Source: Aurantiacibacter sediminis
GTDB taxonomy: Bacteria; Pseudomonadota; Alphaproteobacteria; Sphingomonadales; Sphingomonadaceae
DNA: 64,000 bases
Reading direction: 5' to 3'
NCBI RefSeq assembly: GCF_016019885.1
Contig: NZ_JAEANY010000003.1
Span: 1 to 64,000 of the forward strand
In this document: in pieces, positions 9,980-19,480 of the stretch
Layout: every line of letters begins with the position of its first letter
Position numbering within the stretch: the first letter of the stretch is position 1
Translations under genes and position numbers: made by a program
Notes under the pieces: model-generated
Told to the model about the DNA's origin: nothing
Database searches by the model: none
The model's input: the letters and a program-made list of their open reading frames with translations, nothing else

Positions 9980-10050
9980 GCATTCCCCCCAATGCAGATG
10001 CCCGAAAGCATTCTGATACCACAGCGTGTGCAAGGCTCAAAATTGGGCGT

Positions 10051-12120
10051 TTACCCACCTCGCAGCGTTTGCACACCCCAATCGCGCTCCAGCAAGTAGA
10101 GAACCAGCCGCGCCGCTTGCCCGCGTGCGCTTTCAAGTCCGCCTTCCTGTTCGACCAGCAATTTTGCATCGGCATTGGCCATGTCGATATATTTGCTCAC
10201 CTGTTCGAGGCTCGCGATGCGGAAGCCTTCTTCGCCGGACTGCTTGGTGCCGAGCAGTTCGCCGCCGCCGCGCAGTTTCAGATCCTCTTCGGCAAGGTGG
10301 AAGCCGTCCTGGCTCTCGCGCATCAGGGCGAGGCGCTGCTTGCCGGTCTCGCTGAGTTCATTGCTGCGCAGAAGCAGGCAGGTCGATTTCTCGCTGCCCC
10401 GCCCCACCCGGCCGCGCAACTGGTGGAGCTGGGCGAGGCCGAAGCGTTCGGCCTGCTCGATCACCATCAACGTGGCGTTCGGCACGTCCACGCCGACTTC
10501 GATCACCGTGGTCGCGACAAGGATCTTCGCATCGCCGCTGGCAAAGCGCGCCATGCCGGCGTCTTTCAATTCAGGTGCGAGCTGGCCGTGGACCATCACG
10601 ACATCCTCGCCAAACCGCTCTTTCAACGCGGCGTAGCGCGCTTCGGCGGCAGCGATATCGTCGGTCATAGTCTCACTGTCGCGGACCATCGGGCAGACCC
10701 AATAGGCTTGCTGACCGCTTTCGACATGGCGCCCCACGGCGGCAGCGATCTCTTCGATCCTGTCGAGCGGCAGAACGCGCGTGTCGATGGCCTGCCTGCC
10801 GGGCGGAAGCTCATCCAGACGGCTGACTTCCATCTCCCCGTGATTGGCGAGCACCAGAGTGCGCGGGATAGGCGTTGCCGTCATGGCGAGCGTGTGCGGT
10901 GTCACCTTACCCTTTTGCGCCAGCATAAGGCGCTGCGAGACGCCAAAGCGGTGCTGCTCATCGATCACGACCAGGCCGAGGTTCTTGTAGCTCACCGTGT
11001 CCTGAAAAATCGCATGGGTGCCCACGACAATCTGGATGCTGCCGTCGAGCAGGCCCATGAGGATACTCTCGCGCGCCCTCCCCTTGTCGCGGCCCGTCAG
11101 CAGCGCGACCTCGACGCCGGTCGGCTTCGCCATCGCGCGCAGGGTTTCGAAATGCTGGCGAGCGAGCAATTCGGTCGGCGCGAGCAGAGCGGCCTGCGCT
11201 CCGGCCTCCACCGCTGCGAGCATCGCTTCCAGTGCCACCACGGTCTTGCCCGCGCCGACATCGCCCTGAAGCAGGCGCAGCATCGGGCTGGCCTGCGCCA
11301 TGTCGCCTGTAATCTCGTCAATCGAGCGGCGCTGTGCTCCAGTAAGCGGGAACGGCAGCTCCAGCCTGTCTCGCAGAGAGCCGTCGCCTTTCAAAGCCTG
11401 TCCGCGCCGCGCACGGTTGCTCTGGCGCACCAGCATCAGCGCGAGGGCATTGGCGAAAAGCTCGTCATAAGCGAGCCGGTCGCGCGCCTTCCCGTTTTCC
11501 CCCTTGTGCGCCAGCGCGATCGCATCGTGCCAGTTCGGCCAACCCTCTCGCTCGAAAGTGTTGGGCTCTATCCATTCGGGCATTTCAGGGGCCTTGGCGA
11601 TCGCTTGCTCGACAAATCCACCGATCCGCGGCTGGGTCAGCCCTTCGGCAAGGCGGTAGATTGGCTCCACCATCTTCCCCATCGCATCGGCGCTTTTCTC
11701 CGCAACATGGTCGGGGTGAACGATCTGCAGCGTCTGGTCGAACTGGTCGAGCCGCCCCGCGACCCAGCGCGTCTCGCCGACCGGCAGCTGCTTCTTCGCC
11801 GTGTAGGAGGCGCGCCCGAAATAGGTCAGCGCGCAGATATTGCCGAGCACGTCCTGCGCCAGCACCCGGTACGGCCCGCGCCCTGGATTGCGCGGACTGC
11901 GATGCTCGACGACGGTAAGCGGCACAACGATCTGATCGCCCACACCTGCCTCGTCGAGGTCCTTCACCGCGCGCCGCGTAACGAAGCGTTCGGGCAGGTG
12001 GTAAAGCACGTCTCTCACCCGCGCGAGGCCGAGCCGTTCCAGCGGCTTTTTCAGCTTCGGCCCGACGCCATCGAGCGTTTCGATCTCGGCAAACAGGGGG
12101 TTGAGGATTTCGGGGCGCAT
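10051..12120 (-). CDS. recG: ATP-dependent DNA helicase RecG
   Basis: RecG is a branch-migrating helicase that regresses stalled forks and resolves recombination intermediates. The 689 residues match the family length. The N-terminal wedge/OB domain (about residues 1-160) carries the typical DGVGPKLKKPLERLG opening. The superfamily 2 helicase core follows, with Walker A (GDVGAGKT), a DEQH box (VIDEQHRFG), TATPIPRT and the C-terminal QLRGRVGRG and TRG motif region. The start is ATG. It is divergent from sdhE, with an 80-base palindromic repeat in the gap. Nothing is missing. Confidence 0.97.
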   Translation of the reverse strand: MRPEILNPLFAEIETLDGVGPKLKKPLERLGLARVRDVLYHLPERFVTRRAVKDLDEAGVGDQIVVPLTVVEHRSPRNPGRGPYRVLAQDVLGNICALTYFGRASYTAKKQLPVGETRWVAGRLDQFDQTLQIVHPDHVAEKSADAMGKMVEPIYRLAEGLTQPRIGGFVEQAIAKAPEMPEWIEPNTFEREGWPNWHDAIALAHKGENGKARDRLAYDELFANALALMLVRQSNRARRGQALKGDGSLRDRLELPFPLTGAQRRSIDEITGDMAQASPMLRLLQGDVGAGKTVVALEAMLAAVEAGAQAALLAPTELLARQHFETLRAMAKPTGVEVALLTGRDKGRARESILMGLLDGSIQIVVGTHAIFQDTVSYKNLGLVVIDEQHRFGVSQRLMLAQKGKVTPHTLAMTATPIPRTLVLANHGEMEVSRLDELPPGRQAIDTRVLPLDRIEEIAAAVGRHVESGQQAYWVCPMVRDSETMTDDIAAAEARYAALKERFGEDVVMVHGQLAPELKDAGMARFASGDAKILVATTVIEVGVDVPNATLMVIEQAERFGLAQLHQLRGRVGRGSEKSTCLLLRSNELSETGKQRLALMRESQDGFHLAEEDLKLRGGGELLGTKQSGEEGFRIASLEQVSKYIDMANADAKLLVEQEGGLESARGQAARLVLYLLERDWGVQTLRGG

Positions 12121-12140
12121 TGTGCCACTCTAAACCAGTC

Positions 12141-12220
12141 CGTCATCCCAGCGGAAGCTGGGATCTGGTCGGAAAAGCGCTCTCTTGTGGAAAGAGATTC
12201 CAGCTTTCGCTGGAATGACG
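12141..12220. repeat. Paired palindromic intergenic repeat (REP/MITE-like)
   Basis: Two arms of about 26 bases (from 12141 and ending at 12220) are reverse complements of each other with 23 of 26 positions matching. Each arm is itself a small palindrome (CCCAGC-GCTGGG and TCCAGC-GCTGGA). When translated, such elements give the PAKAGI/FRWDD-type peptides often seen at the ends of mis-called genes. The element fills the gap between the divergent recG and sdhE genes and could fold into a long hairpin. Confidence 0.85.
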
Positions 12221-12240
12221 AGCTTGTTAGGAGGCCCGTC

Positions 12241-12510
12241 ATGACCTCTACAGATCGCACAACCCGCATCAACAAGGCCAAATTCCGCGCCTGGCACCGT
12301 GGCACGCGGGAAGCCGATTACACCTTTGGCTGCTTCTTCGATACGTTCCACGAGGGTTGGAGCGAAGAAGAACTCACGTGGTTCGAAAAGCTGCTGACCT
12401 ATGAAGACCCCGATGTCCTCGCGTGGACCATGGGCACGCAGGAGCCGCCGGAAGAAATGCAGGGCGACCAAATGACTGCCTTGCGCAAAATGGATTACGT
12501 GCGCATCTAG
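12241..12510 (+). CDS. sdhE: Succinate dehydrogenase assembly factor SdhE
   Basis: This 89-residue protein belongs to the SdhE/SDH5 family, which promotes covalent FAD attachment to the succinate dehydrogenase flavoprotein in the cytoplasm. The family's RGxxE motif is present as HRGTREAD near residue 22, followed by the conserved WFEKLLTYEDPDVLAW stretch. The start is well defined: AGGAGG at 12229-12234 precedes the ATG at 12241 by 6 bases. An open frame on the same strand extends far upstream through recG, but only this last part is a gene. A terminator follows, separating it from mfd. No sdh structural genes are in the window. Confidence 0.93.
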   Translation: MTSTDRTTRINKAKFRAWHRGTREADYTFGCFFDTFHEGWSEEELTWFEKLLTYEDPDVLAWTMGTQEPPEEMQGDQMTALRKMDYVRI

Positions 12511-12521
12511 GCGGCAATTCA

Positions 12522-12552
12522 CCCCCATCTCGATTGAGCTGGGGGCTTTTTT
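12522..12552 (+). terminator. Rho-independent terminator after sdhE
   Basis: CCCCCA and TGGGGG arms, with one internal mismatch and then a CTC/GAG pairing around a GATT loop, are followed by six T. The mfd start codon is 24 bases further on, so mfd probably uses a promoter that overlaps sdhE or allows read-through. Confidence 0.82.
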
Positions 12553-12575
12553 GCTTGCCGATAGTTGATGCACCT

Positions 12576-15500
12576 ATGCCCGATCTTTCCCGCATATTGA
12601 ACGCCAGTCAGCCGCTGACGCTGGCCCAGGTTGCGCGTGGTGCGCAGCCGCTTGTTCTTGCCGATATCGCCCGTGCAGCCAAAGGCCGCGCCGTCTTCAT
12701 CGCGCCTGACGATGCAGCGATGCGCGCGGTGGTGGATGCCGCGCATTTCTTCGCGCCCGAATTGCAGGTGATCGAGTTCCCGGCGTGGGACTGTCTGCCC
12801 TATGATCGCGCAAGCCCGGCCATGTCGGTGAGCGCGCAGCGTCTTGCCGCGCTGCACCGGATGCAGAGCGCGAAGCCTGGACAGCAGCTGGTCGTCACCA
12901 CGGTGAATGCGCTGCTGCAGCGCGTGCTCACGCCATACCGCATTCGGGAAGCTGTGCGCGAGTTCAAGCCGGGCTTTGAAATCGGCCATGAGAACCTCGC
13001 GAAGCTTCTGCGAAAACAGGGCTACACCCGCGTCGATACGGTGGTCGACACCGGCGAATTCGCAATGCGCGGCTCCATCGTCGATATCTATCCAAGCGGC
13101 CTCGAAGGCGGACTGAGGCTCGATTTCTTCGGCGATGAGCTTGAAAGCCTGCGCCTGTTCGATCCCAACACCCAGCGCACAACCGAAGTCATCGACAGCC
13201 ACTTGCTGCTACCGGCGAGCGAGGCTTTGCTCGATGACGACAGCATCAAGCGCTTCCGGAAGAGCTACCGCGAGACCTTTGGCGCAGAGGCGACGCAGGA
13301 TCCGCTCTACGAAGCTGTCAGCGATGGGCGCCGCCTTGCCGGTATGGAGCACTGGCTTCCGCTGTTCGAAGATCGCATGGCGACGCTGTTCGATCATCTG
13401 GGCGATGATGCGACATATGTAATCGACTCCTCCGGCCTGCAGGCGGCGGAAGAGCGCCTTGCCGACATTGCCGATTACCACAAGCAGCGCGGCGAGACCT
13501 CCGGCCAGTCGCGCGGCAGTTATCGCGCTATCGATCCCGAATTGCTCTATTTGACGCAGGGCGAATTTGCCGATGGGCTGGCGGAAAAGCCGATCCACCG
13601 CACCACGATTTTCGACGAGCCCGAGAGCGAGAAGGTCATCGACTTCGGCTTCAAGTCAGCGCGCGATTTCACGCCGGAGCGCTCACAGGGCGCTAACGTC
13701 TACGAAGCGGCCGCAAAGCATTTCGCGACAATCGGCAAGGCCGGCAAGCGCCCCCTTCTCGCCGCCTACACCAAAGGCTCGCTCAGCCGCATCACCTCGA
13801 TCATCGAGGAAGCCGGGACAAAGATCGGCAAGGCCGATAGCTGGCAGGAAGCACTAGGGGCGTCCGCCAAAGGGCAGCCCACCGCGATGGTGCTGCCGCT
13901 CGATACCGGGTTCGCCAATGACGAGATCGAGCTGATTACCGAGCAGGATCTGCTGGGTGATCGCCTTGTGCGCCGTCGCAAGAAGAAGAAAGATTCTGAC
14001 GCGTTTCTTGCCGAACTTCAGGCGCTCGCGCGCGGCGATCTCGTCGTCCATGTCGATCATGGCATCGGCAAATATATTGGGCTGGAGCCGATCTCTGTCG
14101 GCAAAAGCAAGCACGATTGCGTGATGCTGGCGTATAAGGGCGGCGACAAGCTCTACATTCCGGTCGAGAACCTCGAAGTCCTGAGCCGCTATGGCTCTTC
14201 GGAAGAGACCGTTGCATTGGACAAGCTCGGCGGCGAAGCATGGCAGAAACGCCGCGCTAAGCTGAAAGAGCGCATTCGCGCCATCGCTGGAGAGCTGATG
14301 CAGGTTGCGGCCAAGCGCGCCTTGCGCAAGGCACCGGTGCTGGAGCCTGAGGAGGCCAGCTACAACCAGTTCCTCGACCGCTTTCAATATGAAGAAACAG
14401 AAGACCAGGAAGCGGCCATCGCCGATGTGCTGCGCGATCTGGAGAGCGGCCGCCCGATGGATCGGCTCGTCTGCGGCGATGTCGGTTTCGGCAAGACCGA
14501 AGTCGCGCTGCGTGCAGCTTTCGTTGCGGCGATGAATGGTCAGCAAGTCGCCATGATTGCGCCCACCACCCTGCTCGCGCGCCAACATTATCAGAACTTC
14601 GTCGACCGCTTCGCCGGTTTCCCGCTGAAGATCGGTCGCCTTTCGCGCCTCGTGCCGAGCAAGGAAATGTCCGACACACGTGATGGCCTTGCATCGGGCG
14701 ATATCGACATCGTGATCGGCACCCACGCAATCCTCTCCAAGAACACCAATTTTAAGGATCTGGGGCTGGTGATCGTGGATGAGGAACAGCGCTTTGGCGT
14801 GACGCACAAGGAAAAGCTGAAGCAGCTCCGCGCCGATGTGCATGTGCTGACGCTCACCGCGACGCCCATTCCGCGCACACTGCAGATGGCGATGACGGGC
14901 CTGCGCGAACTTTCGACGATCAAAACCCCGCCGGTCGATCGCCTCGCTGTGCGTACTTACGTGATGGAATGGGACGATATGGTCGTGCGCGAGGCTTTGC
15001 TGCGCGAACACCATCGCGGCGGGCAGAGCTTTATCGTCGTGCCGCGGATTTCGGACATGCAGCGGGTGATCGAATGGCTGCGCGAATTCGTGCCCGAAGT
15101 AAAATTCATCGACGCGCATGGCCAGATGAGCGCGGGCGAAATCGAAGAGCGGATGAGCGCCTTTTACGAAGGCAAATATGAAGTCCTGCTCTCCACCACG
15201 ATCATCGAATCGGGGCTCGACCTGCCGAGCGCCAACACAATGATCATCCACCGCGCGGACCGCTTTGGCCTCGCCCAGCTCTACCAGCTGCGCGGGCGTG
15301 TGGGTCGCGCGAAAATCCGCGCCTATGCCTATCTGACTACGCCTGCCGATACGCAGCTTAGCGAAGTTGCCGAAAAGCGCCTGAAAGTGCTGGGCGATCT
15401 CGACAGCCTGGGTGCAGGCTTCCAGCTGGCGAGCCACGATCTCGACATTCGCGGGGCAGGCAATCTGCTGGGTGACGAGCAATCAGGCCACATCCGCGAA

Positions 15501-16073
15501 GTCGGGTTCGAGCTGTACCAATCGATTCTGGAAGATGCGATTATGGCGGCCAAGGCAGGCGATGCCGGGCTGGAGGGAGATACCACCGGTCTCAGCCCGC
15601 AGATCACTGTCGATGCGCCGATCATGATCCCCGAGGACTATGTGCCCGATCTGGCGGTGCGCATGGCGCTCTATCGCCGCCTCAACCAGGCCGAGGGTTC
15701 TGCCGAGATCGAAAGCCTCGCCGCTGAAATGATCGACCGCTTTGGCGAACTGCCGCAGCCCACCAAAAACCTCATTCGCCTGATCGAAATCAAGGCGCAG
15801 GCCATCGCGGCGCAGATCGCGAAGATCGAAGTCGGCGGGCGGGCGACGCTGGTCACTTTCCACAAGGATCACTTCCCCGATCCGGCAGGCCTTCTCGCCT
15901 ATGTCGAGCGGCTGAATGGTAACCGTGAGGGCTCGGCAAAATTGCGTCCCGACATGAAACTGCAGATCAACCGCGCCTGGGGCGATCCGCAAAGCCGCCT
16001 CAACGGCCTGGTCCAGCTAACGAAGGGCCTGTCCGGCATTGTCAAACGCGCGAAGAAGAAAGAGGCCGCTTAG
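12576..16073 (+). CDS. mfd: Transcription-repair coupling factor Mfd
   Basis: Mfd removes RNA polymerase stalled at DNA lesions and recruits UvrA. The 1165 residues cover the UvrB-homology region (EFPAWDCLPYDRASP near residue 70), the RNA-polymerase-interaction domain (GDLVVHVDHGIGKYIGL near residue 490) and a RecG-like translocase. The translocase carries Walker A (GDVGFGKTE), DEEQRFGV, TATPIPRT and QLRGRVGR motifs, and a C-terminal TRCF domain follows. The ATG at 12576 gives the family N-terminus (MPDLSRIL). A longer reading from 12423 would run through sdhE and its terminator. The protein looks complete. Confidence 0.97.
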   Translation: MPDLSRILNASQPLTLAQVARGAQPLVLADIARAAKGRAVFIAPDDAAMRAVVDAAHFFAPELQVIEFPAWDCLPYDRASPAMSVSAQRLAALHRMQSAKPGQQLVVTTVNALLQRVLTPYRIREAVREFKPGFEIGHENLAKLLRKQGYTRVDTVVDTGEFAMRGSIVDIYPSGLEGGLRLDFFGDELESLRLFDPNTQRTTEVIDSHLLLPASEALLDDDSIKRFRKSYRETFGAEATQDPLYEAVSDGRRLAGMEHWLPLFEDRMATLFDHLGDDATYVIDSSGLQAAEERLADIADYHKQRGETSGQSRGSYRAIDPELLYLTQGEFADGLAEKPIHRTTIFDEPESEKVIDFGFKSARDFTPERSQGANVYEAAAKHFATIGKAGKRPLLAAYTKGSLSRITSIIEEAGTKIGKADSWQEALGASAKGQPTAMVLPLDTGFANDEIELITEQDLLGDRLVRRRKKKKDSDAFLAELQALARGDLVVHVDHGIGKYIGLEPISVGKSKHDCVMLAYKGGDKLYIPVENLEVLSRYGSSEETVALDKLGGEAWQKRRAKLKERIRAIAGELMQVAAKRALRKAPVLEPEEASYNQFLDRFQYEETEDQEAAIADVLRDLESGRPMDRLVCGDVGFGKTEVALRAAFVAAMNGQQVAMIAPTTLLARQHYQNFVDRFAGFPLKIGRLSRLVPSKEMSDTRDGLASGDIDIVIGTHAILSKNTNFKDLGLVIVDEEQRFGVTHKEKLKQLRADVHVLTLTATPIPRTLQMAMTGLRELSTIKTPPVDRLAVRTYVMEWDDMVVREALLREHHRGGQSFIVVPRISDMQRVIEWLREFVPEVKFIDAHGQMSAGEIEERMSAFYEGKYEVLLSTTIIESGLDLPSANTMIIHRADRFGLAQLYQLRGRVGRAKIRAYAYLTTPADTQLSEVAEKRLKVLGDLDSLGAGFQLASHDLDIRGAGNLLGDEQSGHIREVGFELYQSILEDAIMAAKAGDAGLEGDTTGLSPQITVDAPIMIPEDYVPDLAVRMALYRRLNQAEGSAEIESLAAEMIDRFGELPQPTKNLIRLIEIKAQAIAAQIAKIEVGGRATLVTFHKDHFPDPAGLLAYVERLNGNREGSAKLRPDMKLQINRAWGDPQSRLNGLVQLTKGLSGIVKRAKKKEAA

Positions 16074-16160
16074 GCCGGGAGTTGCAGATAACTCCATGAC
16101 CCTCTTGCCTTATCTGGTCGCGCGCGATTTAGTGTGCGGCCAAAGGAGAGAGATCACCCC

Positions 16161-18572
16161 ATGCGTTATCTGCTGACCACCGCTATCGCCGCTGCACTGG
16201 CTGCCCCGCTCGCCACCCCTGCCCTCGCGCAGGAAACCGAAGGTTATCGCGAGCCGCCCGCTGAAATCACCGACATCGTAACGCGGCCGCCCTCGCCTGC
16301 GGTCTCCGTATCTCCGGATGGTGAAACGTTGCTGCTGCTGGAGCGGGAAAGCCTGCCGCCCGTCGCTGAACTGGCGCGGCCGATGGAAAAGCTCGCAGGC
16401 TTGCGGCTCGATGCGGACATCAATGATCGTCACGGCACGCGCGCCTATGTCGGCATGACTTTGCGCAATCTCGATGGATCGGTGGAGCGCAGTATCTCGC
16501 TGCCTGCGAATGCCGATATTTCCGACATGGCCTGGTCTCCCGACGGTGCGCATGTCGCTTTCACCAATACCTATGCTGACGGCATGGCACTGATGGTTCT
16601 CGACACCGCCACGGGTGAGACGACCACGGTCATGGAACGCGGCATCAACCCGATTTTCCAAGGCCCGCGCTGGCTGCCCGATGGTCGCCTGCTGGCCATG
16701 AAAATTCCCGATGATCGCGGCCCGATGCCCGAGGAATCGCTGACGCCGCGCGGCCCGGCCATTCAGGACGCAAGTGGCGGCGAAGAGGCGCAGACGCGCA
16801 CCTATCAGGATTTGCTCGAAGATCCGCATGATGAAGCTCTGTTCACATGGCTCGGCACCAGCCAGCCCGTGGCATTCGACCTTGAGAGCGGCGCGAGCGA
16901 GGTTCTGGGTGAGCCGCGCATGTATACCTATACCGCTGCATCGCCCAATGGTGAATACATGCTGATGGAATGGCTGGAGCAGCCTTTCAGCTATCAGGTG
17001 CCTTATTCACGCTTTCCGCTAACCTCTGTCGTCACTGACGCGAGCGGCAATATGGTGAGCGAAATCGCGCGCCAGCCCCTTGCTGACAATCTGCCTGTGC
17101 AGGGCGTGCCTACGGGCCGCCGCAGCATCATCTGGCATCCCACGGAGCCTGCGCTGGTCGTCTGGGCAGAGGCGCAAGACGGCGGCGATCCGCGGACTGA
17201 AACCGATGTGCGCGATGCCATGTTCGGCCTTGCTGCACCATTCACCGGCGAGCCCATGCGAATTGCCGAGTTCGAGGATCGTTTCTCCGGCTTCATCGGC
17301 ATGGAAAATACCGATGATGTGCTCGCTTACGACTATGATCGCGACACGCGAGAGCTGCGCATTTCCCAAATTGACGTCACCGGAGACAACGCGCCGCGTG
17401 AGCTGATCCTGCGCAATATTCAGGACGCGTACGGCGATCCGGGCTCACCCGTCACCACCAGCACCTCCGCCGGATTCAATGTCGCGCGCAATGATGACGG
17501 TGTGCTGCTACTTTCAGGTAGCGGCGCGACGCCTGATGGTCTTCGTCCCTTCCTGCGCCGCTTCGATCTCGCCACGCTCCAGACCGAAGAAATCTGGCGA
17601 AACGATAGCGAGGAGTTGGAAAGCGTTGTCGATGTGCTCGATGATGATGGCGACCGCTTCATCACCTTCTTCCAGAGCCCGCTGAACCCCGGCAATTTCC
17701 GTCTTCGCAGCGATGGGGAAGTCATGGCGCTCACCGATTTTCCCGATCCGCATCCGGAGCTGACGGGCATCAGCCGCGAGCTCGTGACCTACACGCGCGC
17801 CGATGGGACGGAGCTGACCGCCACGCTCTACCTGCCGCCTGACTATGTCCAGGGTGAACAATTGCCGCTCGTCGTCTGGGCGTACCCGCGCGAATTCAAC
17901 AATGCCGCCACTGCGTCGCAAAACCGCGATAGCCCGTATCGCTTCACCCGGATCGGCGGCTATTCGCACCTGTTCTTCCTGACGCAGGGCTATGCCGTGC
18001 TGGACAATGCGGCGATGCCGGTGATTGGCGACGATCCTGAAACGGTGAACGACACTTTCATCGAGCAGATCGTCTCCAGCGCGCAGGCTGCCGTCGATTT
18101 TGCAGTCGAGCGGGGCATAAGCGATGGCGAGCGCGTAGGTGTGGGCGGCCATTCCTATGGCGCCTTCATGACTGCGCACCTGCTCGCCCAAAGCGATATC
18201 TTCCGCGCCGGCATTGCCCGCTCTGGCGCCTACAACCGGACGCTGACGCCGTTCGGCTTCCAGTCGGAACGGCGGATTTTCTGGGAGACGCCGGAGACGT
18301 ATTACATGCTCTCGCCTTTCATGGCCGCCGACCAGATCAATGAGCCGATGCTGCTGATCCACGGGGACAATGACAACAATTCGGGCACGTTCCCGCAGCA
18401 GTCCGAACGCATGTTCGCTGCCGTTCGCGGAACAGGTGGTACGGCGCGATTGGTGATGCTGCCGCACGAAAGCCACGGCTATCGCGGGCGCGAAAGCGTG
18501 CTTCACACGCTTGCCGAAATGATCGACTGGTTCGATGAGCATGTGGCGGGGGCAGAGCCTTCCGCCGAATAA
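16161..18572 (+). CDS. S9 family exported peptidase, glutamyl-endopeptidase-like
   Basis: This 803-residue protein has a signal peptide ending in ALA-Q at about residue 23 and is probably periplasmic. An N-terminal beta-propeller (residues about 40-540) precedes an alpha/beta-hydrolase domain. Catalytic Ser665 lies in GGHSYGAFMTAHLL, with an Asp in LLIHGDNDNNSG and a His in LPHESHGY completing the triad. The stretches IARSGAYNRTLTPFGFQ and DNAAMPVIGDDPETVND strongly recall the chloroplast glutamyl endopeptidase group of the prolyl oligopeptidase family. The specificity is inferred from that resemblance. AAAGGAGAG before the ATG at 16161 fixes the start. The gene converges on the EAL gene with a 4-base gap. 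Confidence 0.92.
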   Translation: MRYLLTTAIAAALAAPLATPALAQETEGYREPPAEITDIVTRPPSPAVSVSPDGETLLLLERESLPPVAELARPMEKLAGLRLDADINDRHGTRAYVGMTLRNLDGSVERSISLPANADISDMAWSPDGAHVAFTNTYADGMALMVLDTATGETTTVMERGINPIFQGPRWLPDGRLLAMKIPDDRGPMPEESLTPRGPAIQDASGGEEAQTRTYQDLLEDPHDEALFTWLGTSQPVAFDLESGASEVLGEPRMYTYTAASPNGEYMLMEWLEQPFSYQVPYSRFPLTSVVTDASGNMVSEIARQPLADNLPVQGVPTGRRSIIWHPTEPALVVWAEAQDGGDPRTETDVRDAMFGLAAPFTGEPMRIAEFEDRFSGFIGMENTDDVLAYDYDRDTRELRISQIDVTGDNAPRELILRNIQDAYGDPGSPVTTSTSAGFNVARNDDGVLLLSGSGATPDGLRPFLRRFDLATLQTEEIWRNDSEELESVVDVLDDDGDRFITFFQSPLNPGNFRLRSDGEVMALTDFPDPHPELTGISRELVTYTRADGTELTATLYLPPDYVQGEQLPLVVWAYPREFNNAATASQNRDSPYRFTRIGGYSHLFFLTQGYAVLDNAAMPVIGDDPETVNDTFIEQIVSSAQAAVDFAVERGISDGERVGVGGHSYGAFMTAHLLAQSDIFRAGIARSGAYNRTLTPFGFQSERRIFWETPETYYMLSPFMAADQINEPMLLIHGDNDNNSGTFPQQSERMFAAVRGTGGTARLVMLPHESHGYRGRESVLHTLAEMIDWFDEHVAGAEPSAE

Positions 18573-18576
18573 TCGG

Positions 18577-19392
18577 TCAGAATGAAAAGGCAGACTTTGT
18601 GTCGAAATCCTCGGCGGGAACGGGCTTTCCGCCGAGGAAGCCTTGCCATAAGGCGCAGCCTTCCTGTTCGATGATACGGCGCTGGGCATCTGTCTCGATC
18701 CCCTCGGCAATGACAGTTAAATCGAGTGCTCGCGCCATCGCGATAATGCCGCGCAAGACGGCGAAATCGCGCGGATCGTGGGCGATGCCCTCGATCATCG
18801 AGCGATCAAGTTTCAACGCATCGAGCGGCAAGACCTTTAAATAGCGAAAATTGCAGAAGCCGGCGCCGAAATCATCGAGCGCGATGCGTAGGCCATGCTC
18901 GGACAGCATTCGGAGCTTTGCAGCTGACCGGTCGAGATCCGCAACCAGGGCCTGCTCTGTGATCTCCAGCGCCAGTCGTTCTGCCGGAAACTTCAGCTCT
19001 GCAAGAACAGCCAGCAAGTCCTCGGCAAAAGTGCGATCGAACAGATCCATCGCGGTGACATTGATCGAGAGGCATTGCTCCGGCGGCCAGTCGCGCGCCG
19101 CGATCAGCGCAGCGCGTGTAATATGGCGCGAAAGTCGCCGCGCAATTCCGCCGCTTTGGGCAATCGCCACAAGCGCGTCACCCGCCAACTTACCATGATC
19201 CGGATGCTCCCAACGGACAAGCGCCTCAGCCCCCACAAGGGAATGATCCGAAGCTGCGTATTGAGGCTGGAACAGCAGCTCCAACCCGCCGTTGGTGATT
19301 GCCTCTGCAAGGTCTTCTGTAATCGGATGCGGTTCTGTTCGGCGGCGATCCTGGCGGCGGCGTCGATCATGAACCTGTGTGGGAATTGACAT
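18577..19392 (-). CDS. EAL-domain cyclic-di-GMP phosphodiesterase
   Basis: This 271-residue protein is almost entirely one EAL domain (from about residue 25), which hydrolyses cyclic di-GMP. The catalytic set looks intact: EALVRW, INVTAMDLFD, LEITEQ, LDDFGAGFCNF, LKLDRSMI, AEGIET and the QGFLGGKP end. It has no membrane segment, PAS or GGDEF domain, so it should be a soluble stand-alone enzyme. The N-terminus is short and very basic (HDRRRRQDRRR). The start at 19392 has AGGA about 8 bases upstream. It is divergent from the NAD kinase gene, with only 88 bases between the two starts. Confidence 0.93.
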   Translation of the reverse strand: MSIPTQVHDRRRRQDRRRTEPHPITEDLAEAITNGGLELLFQPQYAASDHSLVGAEALVRWEHPDHGKLAGDALVAIAQSGGIARRLSRHITRAALIAARDWPPEQCLSINVTAMDLFDRTFAEDLLAVLAELKFPAERLALEITEQALVADLDRSAAKLRMLSEHGLRIALDDFGAGFCNFRYLKVLPLDALKLDRSMIEGIAHDPRDFAVLRGIIAMARALDLTVIAEGIETDAQRRIIEQEGCALWQGFLGGKPVPAEDFDTKSAFSF

Positions 19393-19480
19393 GACAGTCC
19401 TGTGACAATGAAAAACGCTCGTGTCGCACACAACGAATGCTGCGTTGCAAATCGGGACGCGTCTTCATAGGGTCGCGCGC

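Noticed and set aside
10069-12240. Very long open frame on the plus strand opposite recG
   Set aside because: It mirrors recG codons in a GC-rich genome and has no domain resemblance. Only its last 90 codons, from 12241, are a real gene (sdhE).
13854-15482. 542-codon open frame opposite mfd
   Set aside because: It is an antisense shadow of the mfd translocase region; composition is His/Arg/Gln-rich with no recognisable fold or start site.
16078-16095. GGAGTT-AACTCC hairpin after mfd
   Set aside because: The stem has six pairs and no T-run follows, so a terminator cannot be supported.
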